This document shows positions 44,585 through 54,238 of a stretch of 64,000 bases of DNA, piece by piece. Below the pieces are notes generated by a model. The model was not told the DNA's origin, searched no databases, and was given only the letters and a program-made list of their open reading frames with translations. Location of the stretch: assembly GCA_947646015.1 (NCBI GenBank), contig CANSEY010000005.1, positions 1 through 64,000 of the forward strand, read 5' to 3'. This DNA comes from an uncultured Bacteroides sp. Its GTDB lineage: Bacteria; Bacteroidota; Bacteroidia; Bacteroidales; Bacteroidaceae. A program made the translations under genes and the position numbers. Positions within the stretch are counted from its first letter, which is position 1; every line of letters starts with the position of its first letter.

Positions 44585-46924
44585 TTATATCTTAAACGGT
44601 TGCATCTTCAAATATACCTTATAGTCTTTAATCATCCCCGTTTTACCGGCTTCAGCCCTGGGTAGATAAGAGAATCCCGTAATAACTTTATCTTCACCAA
44701 GATCTATCACAATCTGATGAGGGAATGCAGGTTTGGAAGAGGAATAATTGGTATGCCAGAATGTTGATTCCTGCAAATCAAAAACATTTGTTGCAATATT
44801 GTTCGCGGCATCCGTTTCCTCACTATCGGCATAAATCACTTTCCAATGCTGACGGGATACCGGTTTGCCATCTTCGCCCAACAACTCCAATTCTGCAATA
44901 GCCGCGAAATCTTTCCCATCATGGGCGTTCAAAGCCTCCAGACAGAAGAAACGAGTCTCCACCTTCTTACCGAATTTCACATGTTGCCAACCATTGCCTG
45001 ACTTAAATATCCCTTGATAAACAGGAGTTTCATTTGTTAAGTCCAAGTTCTCACCCATCTTACGATGAGCATAAGCTCCGTTACCACGTTGTACATCCAG
45101 AATTGGTTGACGCAGACCTTCAGTTTCAGCTTTTGAAGGACCAGCCATATCCAATATAATGATTTCATTCTCTCCTTTCTTCAACCAGCAGCCCGGTACA
45201 TATAAGGTCTGTTGAGGTCCGATTTCCCAATAACGACCAATCGCATGGCCATTCACCCATACCATACCTTTACTCCAGTTCATCATATTCAAGAATGTAT
45301 CCCCTAACTCATTGAGGTTAAACGTCGACCGATAATAAGCCGGTTGATTTTCAGCATTCTCCTGTTGTTTATACTGCTTATCACGGGCAAAACTATAATC
45401 TACCGGAATAGTATATACCTGCCAGTCCTTCACCAGTTCAACTCCTTTATCAGATTGCAGTTCTACTTTCTCGGTAATACCTTTCCAGTCATAAATACCT
45501 TTGCCGAAATTCATTCTTCCCATTGCTTCCACCAGGATATCCAGTCTGTCACCTTCTTTCAATGGTGGTAACTTTACTACACCTTCCCCCTTCAAACGGC
45601 TCAGAGTAGCCAGTTTCTTACCATTCAGAAAGACTTGTGCCCAGTCATGAGCTTCTGTGATCAGTAATGTCTGTTCTTTATCAGAAGCGGATAATGAAGT
45701 CCGATACAGAATACTACCCCATCCCTGATCAAAAGCTTCCATTGTCCGGATATCCTCACTCTCTTTGGGGTGAGGCAGATTATCAAATAAGACTGCCATT
45801 TCAGTCATTTTAATAGTAGGAATAGCTATAGTCGGTATCGAATCCGGAATTTCCGGCAAGGTTTCACCTTCCGGCAGGTAGTTACCAAGCAGATTCCGTA
45901 CTTCCAGATATTTAGGAGTCACCTTACCGGATTCATTGATAGGAGCATCATAATCATACGATGTGCAAGTCGGTGAAAAGTTCGGGAAATTCGCGCCTCC
46001 CCAATGCCCGAAACTAGTCCCCCCGTGAGTCATATACAAGCTGAAAGAAATATTGCGGTCCAGCATTTCTTTCATACCTTTTACCAATTCTTCGGCACTT
46101 CTTGTTTCATGCTTGGCTCCCCAATGGTCAAACCATCCGGACCAAAATTCACTGCACATCAATGGAGTGTCCGGCCGTAGTTCTTTCAACCGTTTAAATT
46201 GCTCGTCGATGTTAGCACCCGTACCGAAATTAATAGTCCAGAGCAAATCATCCAGTGCATTATTCTCAAAATTCGAGTTCCAGTCACACTGGAATAAAGG
46301 AACACCTGTAAAACCGGCTTGTTTTACCATGTCACGGATTTCGGATATATACGGCTTATCGATTCCAAATGCTCCATACTCATTCTCCACCTGTACCATA
46401 ATGATATTCCCTCCTTTACTAATCTGAAGATCAGCCAGCTGTTTGCCCACTTCGTTCAAAAAGAGTTTCACACGTTCCATGTAGTATGGGTCTTGCTCGC
46501 GAAGTTTGATATCCTTCTTCTTCAGCAGCCACCAAGGCAAGCCGCCCATTTCCCATTCCGCACAGACATAAGGTCCGGGACGCACTATGACATACATTCC
46601 ATTCTCTTGAGCCAAACGGCAAAACGCAGCTATATCTTTCTGTCCGGCAAAATCATACCTTCCTTCTTCCGGTTCATGAAAATTCCAGAACACATACAAG
46701 CAAATCGTATTCATACCCAGTGCCTTGCACATTTTAATACGATGTTCCCAATATTCTTTCGGGATACGCGGATAATGAATCTCTGCCGCTTTTACAACAA
46801 ACGGTTTTCCATTCAGCAAGAAAGTATTCTTCCCCACTTCAAATGTGCCCTCCGAAGATTGAGAGCATGAGCTGCCAAGAACAGCCACTACTAAAATAAG
46901 TAAATACAATAAAGGTTTCTTCAT
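44585..46924 (-). CDS. GH35 beta-galactosidase, lipoprotein
   Basis: A 779-residue lipoprotein (lipobox LGSSC). The GH35 barrel (about 30-350) begins GTFEVGKNTFLLNGKPF and has KMCKALGMNTICLYVFWNFHEP, GPYVCAEWEMGGLPWWL, the acid/base Glu in QVENEYGAFG and the nucleophile Glu in MCSEFWSGWFDHWG. Beta-sandwich modules follow, including GKGIYDWKGITEKVEL and MVWVNGHAIGRYWEIGPQ. The end (about 640-779) is an F5/8 type C-like module (FWHTNYSSSKPAFPHQIVIDL). It removes terminal beta-galactose from glycans. There is no acidic export signal after Cys, so it may face the periplasm. Confidence 0.93.
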   Translation of the reverse strand: MKKPLLYLLILVVAVLGSSCSQSSEGTFEVGKNTFLLNGKPFVVKAAEIHYPRIPKEYWEHRIKMCKALGMNTICLYVFWNFHEPEEGRYDFAGQKDIAAFCRLAQENGMYVIVRPGPYVCAEWEMGGLPWWLLKKKDIKLREQDPYYMERVKLFLNEVGKQLADLQISKGGNIIMVQVENEYGAFGIDKPYISEIRDMVKQAGFTGVPLFQCDWNSNFENNALDDLLWTINFGTGANIDEQFKRLKELRPDTPLMCSEFWSGWFDHWGAKHETRSAEELVKGMKEMLDRNISFSLYMTHGGTSFGHWGGANFPNFSPTCTSYDYDAPINESGKVTPKYLEVRNLLGNYLPEGETLPEIPDSIPTIAIPTIKMTEMAVLFDNLPHPKESEDIRTMEAFDQGWGSILYRTSLSASDKEQTLLITEAHDWAQVFLNGKKLATLSRLKGEGVVKLPPLKEGDRLDILVEAMGRMNFGKGIYDWKGITEKVELQSDKGVELVKDWQVYTIPVDYSFARDKQYKQQENAENQPAYYRSTFNLNELGDTFLNMMNWSKGMVWVNGHAIGRYWEIGPQQTLYVPGCWLKKGENEIIILDMAGPSKAETEGLRQPILDVQRGNGAYAHRKMGENLDLTNETPVYQGIFKSGNGWQHVKFGKKVETRFFCLEALNAHDGKDFAAIAELELLGEDGKPVSRQHWKVIYADSEETDAANNIATNVFDLQESTFWHTNYSSSKPAFPHQIVIDLGEDKVITGFSYLPRAEAGKTGMIKDYKVYLKMQPFKI

Positions 46925-47241
46925 TTTCTATCTATTGTTTTCATGATATATCTCATACTTAATAAAGAGAATTCACTATCGGCTAATGTTTCCATTAAAC
47001 CGACAGCGAATTTGAAAATAATCCAAGTGTTCCTAAAAACTAAAATAATACCTATTGAAAACTGAGTACGGTGCAAAGATGAGGTATTATGCGTAAACAA
47101 AGGTCCTCAAATAAGTCAAAAGGGTATGAATATCGTTCAAATGAACTTTATTTATCATTTTATGAACTCTTTTTACAGAAAAAATCAAGATATTTGCAAG
47201 AAATACCATAAACACTAAAACACCTCATAACGGGAGACCTT
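46925..47241. other. Intergenic region between the GH35 and barrel-protein genes
   Basis: This 317-bp AT-rich gap separates two divergent genes. On the minus strand CATCTTTG (47074-47081) is one base from the -7 consensus and could serve the GH35 gene. On the plus strand GATATTTG (47189-47196) is one base from consensus and could serve the barrel-protein gene. Nothing else was seen. Confidence 0.4.
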
Positions 47242-49932
47242 ATGAATAAAACGACTTTTATACTACTAATAACATTAATTATATCATACATAAATACTGC
47301 TTATATTCAAGCACAGACTCAACGTGTCACAGTACAGGGGAGTATTCTGGAAAAAGACACACAGTTCCCTGTTGAGCAAGCTACCATACAACTGTTATCC
47401 TTGCCCGACAGTAATTATGTAAAAGGCATTTCCAGCTTGGAACAGGGAAAATTTTCACTCACAACTCTCCCGGGACGTTTTTTGCTAAAAATTTCTTTCA
47501 TAGGCCTCGCTACCGAATATAAGCCCCTGCAAATAAACACAACCCAGACTATTGTTCAACTAGGCAAAATAGAGTTGAAACCTGATGCTGTACTTCTTAA
47601 CGAAACCGTCATTGTAGCCCAAGCCCCGCCTGTTGTCGTCACAGGTGATACAACCGCATATAATACTTCCGCTTACCGCGTCAGTGAAGGTGCTGCATTG
47701 GAAGAACTAGTCAAAAAGCTACCCGGAGCCGAAATAAACGAAGAAGGGAAATTAATCATTAATGGTCAGGAAGTCAAAAAAATCATGATGAACGGAGAAG
47801 AATTCTTCCTTAACGACCCCAATACGGTTTTAAAAGAACTGCCAGCCGATATGATAGATCAACTAAAAACTTACCAAAAGAAATCAGACATGGCACGTAT
47901 TACCGGAGTAGATGACGGTAAAGAAGAAATGGTACTCGACTTACGCGTAAAACCAAGTATGAGAAAAGGATGGAATGGTAACTTTGAAGCAGGATATGGA
48001 AATGACGACCATTATAGGGCAAAAGGAATGGCCAATCGTTTCAAAAACAAAATGAACTTATCAATCAATGGTACCGCCAACGACAATGGAATTAATTCCA
48101 ATCAAAGAATAGGTGCCAACTATTCTCAGAATACTCAGAAACTCAAATATGGAGGTAGTATTGAAGTCCGGGAAAATAAACGCGATTCATGGAGCAAGCG
48201 TCATACAGAATCTTTTTTGTCAGACAACACTTCTCAGTTTTCCCTGCAGAACAACCAATCCGATGGAAAGACAAGTGCTATTTCCGCTAATTTTCGTTTC
48301 GAATGGAAATTAGACAGCCTCACCACTATTATGTATCGACCGACATTTAATTTTTCCAAAGGAAACTCCAATTCAGGCAACTTCTCAGAAACGCTCAACA
48401 ACGAGTCAACTCCTATCAACCGGAAAGAAGCCACAAACCACCAAACGAATGACAGATTCTCCACCAATGGCTCTTTGCAGTTGAACCGCAAATTAAACAG
48501 CAAAGGAAGAAACATCGCCTTACGTCTTTATTACGATCTGGATGACGGCAATTCCGATCGGTATAGTCTTTCGAATACTTATTACTTGAAGTATGGTGAT
48601 AGTATAAAAACTTTGAACCAATGGATTGAAAAACTTGACAAAAACAATAAATATCAAGTTCAGATAACATATATGGAACCTGTATTTACCAATCGGTTTA
48701 TCGAAATTAATTATAGCTATCAACACCGTTCCTCACTCTCTGAAAAATATGCCTATGACTGGGATAAACAAGAAGATACATACAGTCAATATCCTGACAC
48801 AGCGCACAGTGATTGCTACAAAAATAAATATTCCACCCACCAAACCGGCATATTTTTCCGTACTATCCGCACCAACTATTTTTATAATATAGGTATAGAA
48901 GTTGAGGCACAAAAAACGACAAATAAAAGCTATATGCGGGACACGACCTTTGAGTATTTATCCAGAAATGCAATAAACTACTCCCCCACCATAAACTTTA
49001 AGTATACCTTCTCTAAACAAACAACCTTAAAAATAAACTATCGTGGGAGAACGGCACAACCCGGTATGACCGACTTATATAGAAAAAAAGATATTTCTGA
49101 TCCTTTAAACATACGGCTAGCTAACCCCGAACTTAAACCATCATTCAATAACAACATATCAGCTACATTTAATACTTACTTTACTGAAACATCCCGTAGT
49201 TTGAATGCTAACCTCTCCTATAATAATACAATGAATAGTACAACACGTATTGTCACATATGACGAAAATACCGGAGGACAGACTACCCAACCGACTAATG
49301 TGAACGGGAACTGGCGAATAAACGGTTCGCTTACCTTCAGTACTCCATTATCCAACAAAAAATTCACAGTAAATACACACACCAATACAAATTACGGCAA
49401 CTCTGTCGGTTTCACTGTGCTCAACAAAGAGTCAGATGCAGTTAAAAGTAATACGACTAACCTCTTTTTATCAGAACGCTTAAAAGGGAGCTACCGTAGC
49501 GATCTGATTGACTTTGAGTTATCTGCAGAAGTCAGATATCGAAAATCAGAACATTCTATCAAAAAAGAGAACCGACGGGAAACATTTGATTATACATTCG
49601 GAACTGAAGCAAACTTAAACTTACCTTGGGATATAAAAATCTCATCCAATATCAATTGTAGATTAAAAAGAGGATATGGCGGTAAAAATGATACTAACCG
49701 CACCCTATGGAACGCACAAATATCGAAAAGCTTCCTCAAGAAGAAAAAGGCAACCGTCCGATTTCACCTATATGATATACTTCGTGAGAATGAAAGTTCG
49801 GAACGTTCCATTTCCGAGAATTCTATCACCGACAGAGAATCCAGTACTTCTAACGTATATTTTATGGCATATATTGCGTATCGGTTCAATACCTTCGGAC
49901 AAAAAAGAAAACGACAATCGGTACAAAACTAA
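47242..49932 (+). CDS. TonB-dependent-receptor-like outer-membrane barrel protein
   Basis: An 896-residue protein with a signal peptide (cleavage near YIQAQ). A carboxypeptidase-regulatory-like domain (about 28-118: VTVQGSILEKDTQFPVEQA) precedes a plug-like segment (SEGAALEELVKKLPGAEI, INGQEVKKIMMNGEEFF; about 150-215) and a long beta-barrel (about 255-896). This is the layout of the Bacteroidota outer-membrane beta-barrel 3 family, related to TonB receptors. There is no SusD partner beside it, and the C-terminus is basic rather than ending in Phe. The ExbB/ExbD operon converges on it. Confidence 0.85.
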   Translation: MNKTTFILLITLIISYINTAYIQAQTQRVTVQGSILEKDTQFPVEQATIQLLSLPDSNYVKGISSLEQGKFSLTTLPGRFLLKISFIGLATEYKPLQINTTQTIVQLGKIELKPDAVLLNETVIVAQAPPVVVTGDTTAYNTSAYRVSEGAALEELVKKLPGAEINEEGKLIINGQEVKKIMMNGEEFFLNDPNTVLKELPADMIDQLKTYQKKSDMARITGVDDGKEEMVLDLRVKPSMRKGWNGNFEAGYGNDDHYRAKGMANRFKNKMNLSINGTANDNGINSNQRIGANYSQNTQKLKYGGSIEVRENKRDSWSKRHTESFLSDNTSQFSLQNNQSDGKTSAISANFRFEWKLDSLTTIMYRPTFNFSKGNSNSGNFSETLNNESTPINRKEATNHQTNDRFSTNGSLQLNRKLNSKGRNIALRLYYDLDDGNSDRYSLSNTYYLKYGDSIKTLNQWIEKLDKNNKYQVQITYMEPVFTNRFIEINYSYQHRSSLSEKYAYDWDKQEDTYSQYPDTAHSDCYKNKYSTHQTGIFFRTIRTNYFYNIGIEVEAQKTTNKSYMRDTTFEYLSRNAINYSPTINFKYTFSKQTTLKINYRGRTAQPGMTDLYRKKDISDPLNIRLANPELKPSFNNNISATFNTYFTETSRSLNANLSYNNTMNSTTRIVTYDENTGGQTTQPTNVNGNWRINGSLTFSTPLSNKKFTVNTHTNTNYGNSVGFTVLNKESDAVKSNTTNLFLSERLKGSYRSDLIDFELSAEVRYRKSEHSIKKENRRETFDYTFGTEANLNLPWDIKISSNINCRLKRGYGGKNDTNRTLWNAQISKSFLKKKKATVRFHLYDILRENESSERSISENSITDRESSTSNVYFMAYIAYRFNTFGQKRKRQSVQN

Positions 49933-49946
49933 AATTATAAAAGAGA

Positions 49947-49980
49947 AGGAAATGATGTATCCACAACTACATCATTTCCT
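49947..49980. terminator. Bidirectional terminator
   Basis: AGGAAATGATGT (49947-49958) pairs perfectly with ACATCATTTCCT (49969-49980), and a T-run follows on the plus strand. It ends the barrel-protein gene and overlaps the last codons of the small HTH gene coming from the other side. Confidence 0.75.
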
Positions 49981-50188
49981 TTTTGTTCTTTAAACACGCT
50001 GAGTAACATTGAAAAAAGTCATATTGCAAGATATCAGAAATTCGCAAAAGGAGTTCGGTATCAATACTTGATTTCCTGAAAATTTTATACACATTGGTCC
50101 GCGCGCAACAAAGCTGTTCTGCAAACCAAGTGACAGACAATCCTTGTCGATGTAGTTCATCTTCTATAAGCCGGCCAACGTGTGTCAT
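49967..50188 (-). CDS. Small XRE-like helix-turn-helix protein
   Basis: A 73-residue protein that is almost all HTH: LSVTWFAEQLCCARTNVYKIF (about 17-37) has the turn and recognition-helix pattern of Cro/CI-type domains, and LLLRISDILQYDFFQ follows as the next helix. It begins one base after the stop of the 507-residue protein and is the last gene of the ExbB operon. It may regulate that operon or the facing barrel-protein gene; neither can be decided from the sequence. Confidence 0.75.
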   Translation of the reverse strand: MTHVGRLIEDELHRQGLSVTWFAEQLCCARTNVYKIFRKSSIDTELLLRISDILQYDFFQCYSACLKNKKEMM

Positions 50189-50189
50189 C

Positions 50190-51713
50190 TTACTCTTGTG
50201 GAATAATTAAGAAACTGAAACCACACGCTCCTCCTCCGCCATTTTCCAATCGCACAAGAATACGGTTCCACCCTTGACGGAACTGGAAAGGAGTAATATG
50301 TTCGTCAATATTATACCAACTGGTACCATAATCGCGCCATACATCCTTACCATTTATCCATACCCGGCCACTATCATCCGTACCGATGGCAACCAGCATG
50401 GTAGTAGCCTCATCAAAATAAAGTTCCGTATAAGCATAATAAGTAGAATGTCCGGTAGTGACAGGAACCGTATTATGCATTGATTCACTTTGCATAAACT
50501 TCCATCGCAGCGTACCATCCAAATACACTTCTTCCCCTATGACCTTTATCGGATGAGAATCCGTTTCCATCACCCCTGTACCTACTTGTCCGTCAGTATA
50601 TACCGCATCAAAGTCCACAGATATCTCAGGCGGATGGACAATCGAAAAGTCCTCTCGCCCAAAACTTTCCCACGGTCCTATCATATACCATGTGTTAATA
50701 TATAACCACCCTTTACGATCCGCGCTTTTTGAGAAACGCCGTCCGGGCAATGCCTGAGTTTTTACCATTTCCTGATTAAGCCGGGGACCTGCATAAGCAT
50801 TCATCGGACGTCTGTTTCCACTGCCCTGAGCTGCCTCCCCCATGCCACCGAAACCGTTCCCATTGCCACTGCCTTCACCTCCGCCCGGCTGACCATTGCC
50901 AATTCCAAAGCCGCCACCGGGCTTTCCGACCTGCTTCACTACTCCAAAGAGATTTTCCAACCGAGATTGAGCAAGTCCGGCTTGTCGGGTCGCTTGTCCC
51001 AACAGACCACGGTAATTGTTCAAGTCTGCCGTACTTTTTATTTCCAGACCTGCGCTGGCATTACTTCCCGCTGAAGTAGCCCATTCCCCCCCTTTAGTCT
51101 GCATTCGAATCAGTTCATCAAAACTTGGCATACGGGAAGAACCTGTCTTCAGAGAACTATAAACCTCGGGAAACGAAAGTCCCTTGGAAAGCGCCTGTTT
51201 AGCTGCATTGGCAGCCAAATGGTTCTGCTGTATTTCAGCCTCATATTCTCTTAAAAGAGCATACATATCATCTACCGACGGATTCGCAGATAACTTGCCC
51301 GCCTGCGGAATATTCCTTGCTTTCGAAGTATCATTAGCATCATCCGGTGCCGTACGTGGTAACTTTCTTTGCTCTACTTTAGTCAACAATTCATTTTTCC
51401 GCTGCCTCATCTTCTTAGCCATTTCCTGAAATTTACGAAGCTGATCTTCCAAATTTTTCTTGACCAATACTTCCGACTGCTTCACTAATTGCTCAGAATA
51501 ATTAGCGGGAAGCTCCCGCTGAGCCTGCTCCTGCTTTATTTTATCACTGATACTTTTCGGAGATTTCTGTTTTTTCGCTTGCAAGTCAATAGCTCCCTGT
51601 CCTGGTGATGGCATCAGCCAGATAAACAACGCTCCTCCTACCAGGCAGACCAGCGCAATAACCCATGATAGGATAACCGTCAGACGGCTACTCCCTGTTG
51701 TAGTTTTCGTCAT
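50190..51713 (-). CDS. Membrane-anchored periplasmic protein of an ExbB/ExbD operon
   Basis: A 507-residue protein of unknown function. One membrane helix near the N-terminus (LTVILSWVIALVCLVGGALF, about 11-30) is followed by a charged coiled coil (about 45-115), a helical region, a Gly/Asn-rich linker (about 255-300) and a C-terminal beta domain (about 335-507: LYINTWYMIGPWESFGRED, VAIGTDDSGRVWINGKDVW, WNRILVRLENGGGG) like PA14 or galactose-binding folds. The topology, a cytoplasmic start with one helix and a long periplasmic arm, is that of TonB, but no TonB C-terminal domain is seen. Its start overlaps the second exbD gene by 26 bp. It may be the effector arm of this motor. Confidence 0.7.
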   Translation of the reverse strand: MTKTTTGSSRLTVILSWVIALVCLVGGALFIWLMPSPGQGAIDLQAKKQKSPKSISDKIKQEQAQRELPANYSEQLVKQSEVLVKKNLEDQLRKFQEMAKKMRQRKNELLTKVEQRKLPRTAPDDANDTSKARNIPQAGKLSANPSVDDMYALLREYEAEIQQNHLAANAAKQALSKGLSFPEVYSSLKTGSSRMPSFDELIRMQTKGGEWATSAGSNASAGLEIKSTADLNNYRGLLGQATRQAGLAQSRLENLFGVVKQVGKPGGGFGIGNGQPGGGEGSGNGNGFGGMGEAAQGSGNRRPMNAYAGPRLNQEMVKTQALPGRRFSKSADRKGWLYINTWYMIGPWESFGREDFSIVHPPEISVDFDAVYTDGQVGTGVMETDSHPIKVIGEEVYLDGTLRWKFMQSESMHNTVPVTTGHSTYYAYTELYFDEATTMLVAIGTDDSGRVWINGKDVWRDYGTSWYNIDEHITPFQFRQGWNRILVRLENGGGGACGFSFLIIPQE

Positions 51714-52146
51714 ATGTTCGTATTCCTATATTCGTTAAATTATAAAACTGACAAGCATCCATTACTTCCACAAAACGTCCGAATGGAGTGTTTTTATCCA
51801 TATCAATGCGGATACGCCGACCCGGATCAGAGATACAGGTCTCCCGCAATTGTTCCATCATAAAATTAGTCGAACAAGGTTGTCCGTCCCAATAGAAGTT
51901 ACCTTCAGCATCCAGTCCTACAATAGCCTGTTTATCATCCGGTTTCAGTTTTATAGCTGATTCCGAAGTCGGCAGATCCACTGAAATATCCCTGTTTTTC
52001 ACCTTTGTCATTGTAGAGACAAGAAAGAAGATCAATAGCAGAAACACACAGTCGATCAAGGGCGACATAGACACTTCCGGTTCATCTTCATTATTAAATA
52101 GTGATAATCTCATAAGCTTAATAAGGTTTACTACCCAAACGGACAC
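51688..52146 (-). CDS. ExbD/TolR-family protein (second copy)
   Basis: A 152-residue protein. After a short cytoplasmic N-terminus comes MSPLIDCVFLLLIFFLVSTM, the single membrane helix with the proton-carrying Asp. A small periplasmic domain follows (IRIDMDKNTPFGRFVEVMDACQ). With ExbB it forms a proton-driven motor. Its start overlaps the end of the first exbD gene by 29 bp; MRLSLFNNEDEPE at residue 12 is an alternative start without overlap. The two ExbD proteins are clear paralogues. Confidence 0.88.
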   Translation of the reverse strand: MSVWVVNLIKLMRLSLFNNEDEPEVSMSPLIDCVFLLLIFFLVSTMTKVKNRDISVDLPTSESAIKLKPDDKQAIVGLDAEGNFYWDGQPCSTNFMMEQLRETCISDPGRRIRIDMDKNTPFGRFVEVMDACQFYNLTNIGIRTYDENYNRE

Positions 52147-52564
52147 GCGTACGCGTGAATCCTTGTATTTGACATTGATCGAATATCTCTATTACCGTAT
52201 TTACGGGTACAGTCCGGTAAGCCGCCACATCAATAGCAATTTCCGTACCTTCACTGTTGCGGAGTTCTGTAAGGAAAGTATTCAGATCAGAAATCGGCAC
52301 ATAGTGGTTCTCACCAGTATACGCATCATGTCCTACTACCTGATACACATTTTTCTCCTCATCCACTGCTATGATAACAGCTTCCTCTCCGGCGCGGGTG
52401 GTAGACAAGCTGGAAGTCATTGAAGGAAGTGATAAAGGTATTTGCATTTCCCACTTCTTCATCATAGTAGTCACAAGGAAGAAGATCAGTAGCAGAAAGA
52501 CGCAGTCTATCAAGGGTGACATCTGCACCTCTACTTTGTCTTCTTCATCATAGTTTAGTCTCAT
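52118..52564 (-). CDS. ExbD/TolR-family protein (first copy)
   Basis: A 148-residue protein beginning MRLNYDEEDKVEVQ. The membrane helix MSPLIDCVFLLLIFFLVTTM carries the conserved Asp. The periplasmic part includes EEAVIIAVDEEKNVYQV and EIAIDVAAYRTVPVNTVIEI. It overlaps the end of the ExbB gene by 17 bp, and its own end overlaps the second exbD, which suggests tightly coupled translation and fixed stoichiometry. Confidence 0.88.
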   Translation of the reverse strand: MRLNYDEEDKVEVQMSPLIDCVFLLLIFFLVTTMMKKWEMQIPLSLPSMTSSLSTTRAGEEAVIIAVDEEKNVYQVVGHDAYTGENHYVPISDLNTFLTELRNSEGTEIAIDVAAYRTVPVNTVIEIFDQCQIQGFTRTRVRLGSKPY

Positions 52565-53951
52565 GCTTCTCCTCCTTACTCCCCGGTGTGTTCATATCCG
52601 TCGAATCTCCTTCCAGATAGAGCGTAGTAATTACATTTTCAACTTCTACTTCCACCAAAGAAGCCAATTTCATAATACGATTTTTAATAATGAAATACAA
52701 AGCAATGGCAGGAGCTGCGATGATCAAACCGGCAGCAGTCGTAATCAAAGCTTTTGAAATAGAATCGGACAATATAGAAGCGCCGCCTTCGTCACCATAC
52801 AATGCTACCAGACCAAACGCTTCGATCATACCGACAACTGTTCCCAGCAAACCGATAAGGGGCGACAGGGAAGCTATGACTGACAAAGGATATATGCGTG
52901 ACAAATGTGTACGGATATCACGTGCGGCCATATCACCAGCTGTCTGGCTGACAACTTCTCTTCCGGCTTTCACATGCTCGAAAATAAAACGCAGCGAATT
53001 TCCTAATGTGGAAGGGTATTTATCACAGGCTGCAATCGCACCTTTCAAATCTCCTTGTGCAAGGCATTCGCTGACTGTTTTACGTAGTCCTTTTGGTGCC
53101 AGTCTTCCTTCTCTTGAAGTTAGCAAGCGTTGCAAAGCTATTACTAAGGCAAGCAATCCAAGCAAATACAACGGATACATCATGAATCCTCCCGCTTTAA
53201 TCTGTGCAGCCCAGTCAATCTGTACTCCTTGCGGTTGTTCATCCTCATTAGTTGTTCCCTCTTCATATACCAGCCCTTCCTCTTCTCCATCAACGGGTAC
53301 CGGAGTTGCAATTTCGCTCGGAAGTACTTTCGGAGCATTCTTTATATCATCCTGTGTCTTAGCGAGAAAAATTTCATCAAATCCCGCATCACGTCTCTCC
53401 GGGCAGATAAAAGAAATACCAGTCAACGTAATATTACCAAAATCTTTCCATAAGTCCCTGGTCATCACCATCCAGTGTCCCGGTAGTTCACCGAGATTAA
53501 GACCCTCCATCGGATTTATCAAATCCTTGGACTTGCCGGCTATATAAGTAAAATCATATTTCTTGCCTTTTTGATTTGCAGACTTTTCGGAAACATGAAA
53601 TTTCATTCCAATTTGATCACCTCCCCATTTTACCCAGGCAAAAGTGATATAGCGAAACTCACCCGGTCCTGGATTCTCGCGAATAGGAATGGATAGCCCG
53701 GTCAGTTCTGCCGGACTTTTAGAGGCTCCTACATATATATAATTTTCTGATTTTTTAGAGTATCCCCCATCACGGACAAATTTATTATCCTGAGCTTTCC
53801 ACTGCGCCCCGTCCGGTATTTTAGTACTAAACATTTCATATAATCCTTTACCGGATCTACTATTTGTTTGGGCTGAGAGCGGATAAGTGAAAAACGTTAT
53901 TACTCCTAAAAGAAGTATACTCAACGTACCTTTTCTAAAAAGTTTTTTCAT
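52548..53951 (-). CDS. MotA/TolQ/ExbB-type proton channel with periplasmic N-terminal domain
   Basis: A 467-residue protein, about twice the usual ExbB length. A signal peptide (MKKLFRKGTLSILLLGV, cleaved near LSAQ) is followed by a 220-residue domain rich in beta patterns and aromatic residues (SENYIYVGAS, YITFAWVKWGGDQIGMKF, GHWMVMTRDLWKDFGNIT), which resembles a ligand-binding sandwich. The channel part follows, with membrane segments near 255-275, 365-385 and 400-420, including SPLIGLLGTVVGMIEAF and ALITTAAGLIIAAPAIALYF. The start at 53951 is preferred over 53966 because it gives a standard signal peptide. First gene of the operon exbB-exbD-exbD-507 aa-HTH. Confidence 0.88.
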   Translation of the reverse strand: MKKLFRKGTLSILLLGVITFFTYPLSAQTNSRSGKGLYEMFSTKIPDGAQWKAQDNKFVRDGGYSKKSENYIYVGASKSPAELTGLSIPIRENPGPGEFRYITFAWVKWGGDQIGMKFHVSEKSANQKGKKYDFTYIAGKSKDLINPMEGLNLGELPGHWMVMTRDLWKDFGNITLTGISFICPERRDAGFDEIFLAKTQDDIKNAPKVLPSEIATPVPVDGEEEGLVYEEGTTNEDEQPQGVQIDWAAQIKAGGFMMYPLYLLGLLALVIALQRLLTSREGRLAPKGLRKTVSECLAQGDLKGAIAACDKYPSTLGNSLRFIFEHVKAGREVVSQTAGDMAARDIRTHLSRIYPLSVIASLSPLIGLLGTVVGMIEAFGLVALYGDEGGASILSDSISKALITTAAGLIIAAPAIALYFIIKNRIMKLASLVEVEVENVITTLYLEGDSTDMNTPGSKEEKHETKL

Positions 53952-54174
53952 CTTTGTGCAATTCATGTCTATTCTATTATTTATTAAAATTTAAAAGCCA
54001 CCGCAAATCATCGAATGATTCACAGTGGCAAAGTTGATAAAAATAGAAAAGAAATGAGTACTCAAATCATTCAAAATACTCCAATTCCTTAAAATGATAC
54101 AGAATAAAGAGTTCAAAAATCGCTCAATAGGTTTAAAAATAATCCATTACCTAAAATTTCCAACTATTTTTTTT

Positions 54175-54215
54175 TCTGCCGCATCGAATATTAATAGCTT
54201 ATACGATACGGCAGA
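54175..54215. terminator. Hairpin after the 231-residue secreted protein gene
   Basis: TCTGCCGCATCG (54175-54186) pairs with CGATACGGCAGA (54204-54215) with one mismatch, 24 bp past the stop codon. The adjoining run of T lies on the plus strand ahead of the stem, so on the minus strand an A-run, not a U-run, follows; as a terminator it is atypical. The rest of the gap 53967-54238 holds another hairpin (about 53998-54030) and no convincing promoter. Confidence 0.35.
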
Positions 54216-54238
54216 CACAACACATTTGCAAGTAGTTT

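Noticed and set aside
52690..53547. A 285-codon plus-strand open frame
   Set aside because: It is antisense to the ExbB-type gene, whose motifs are unambiguous on the other strand.
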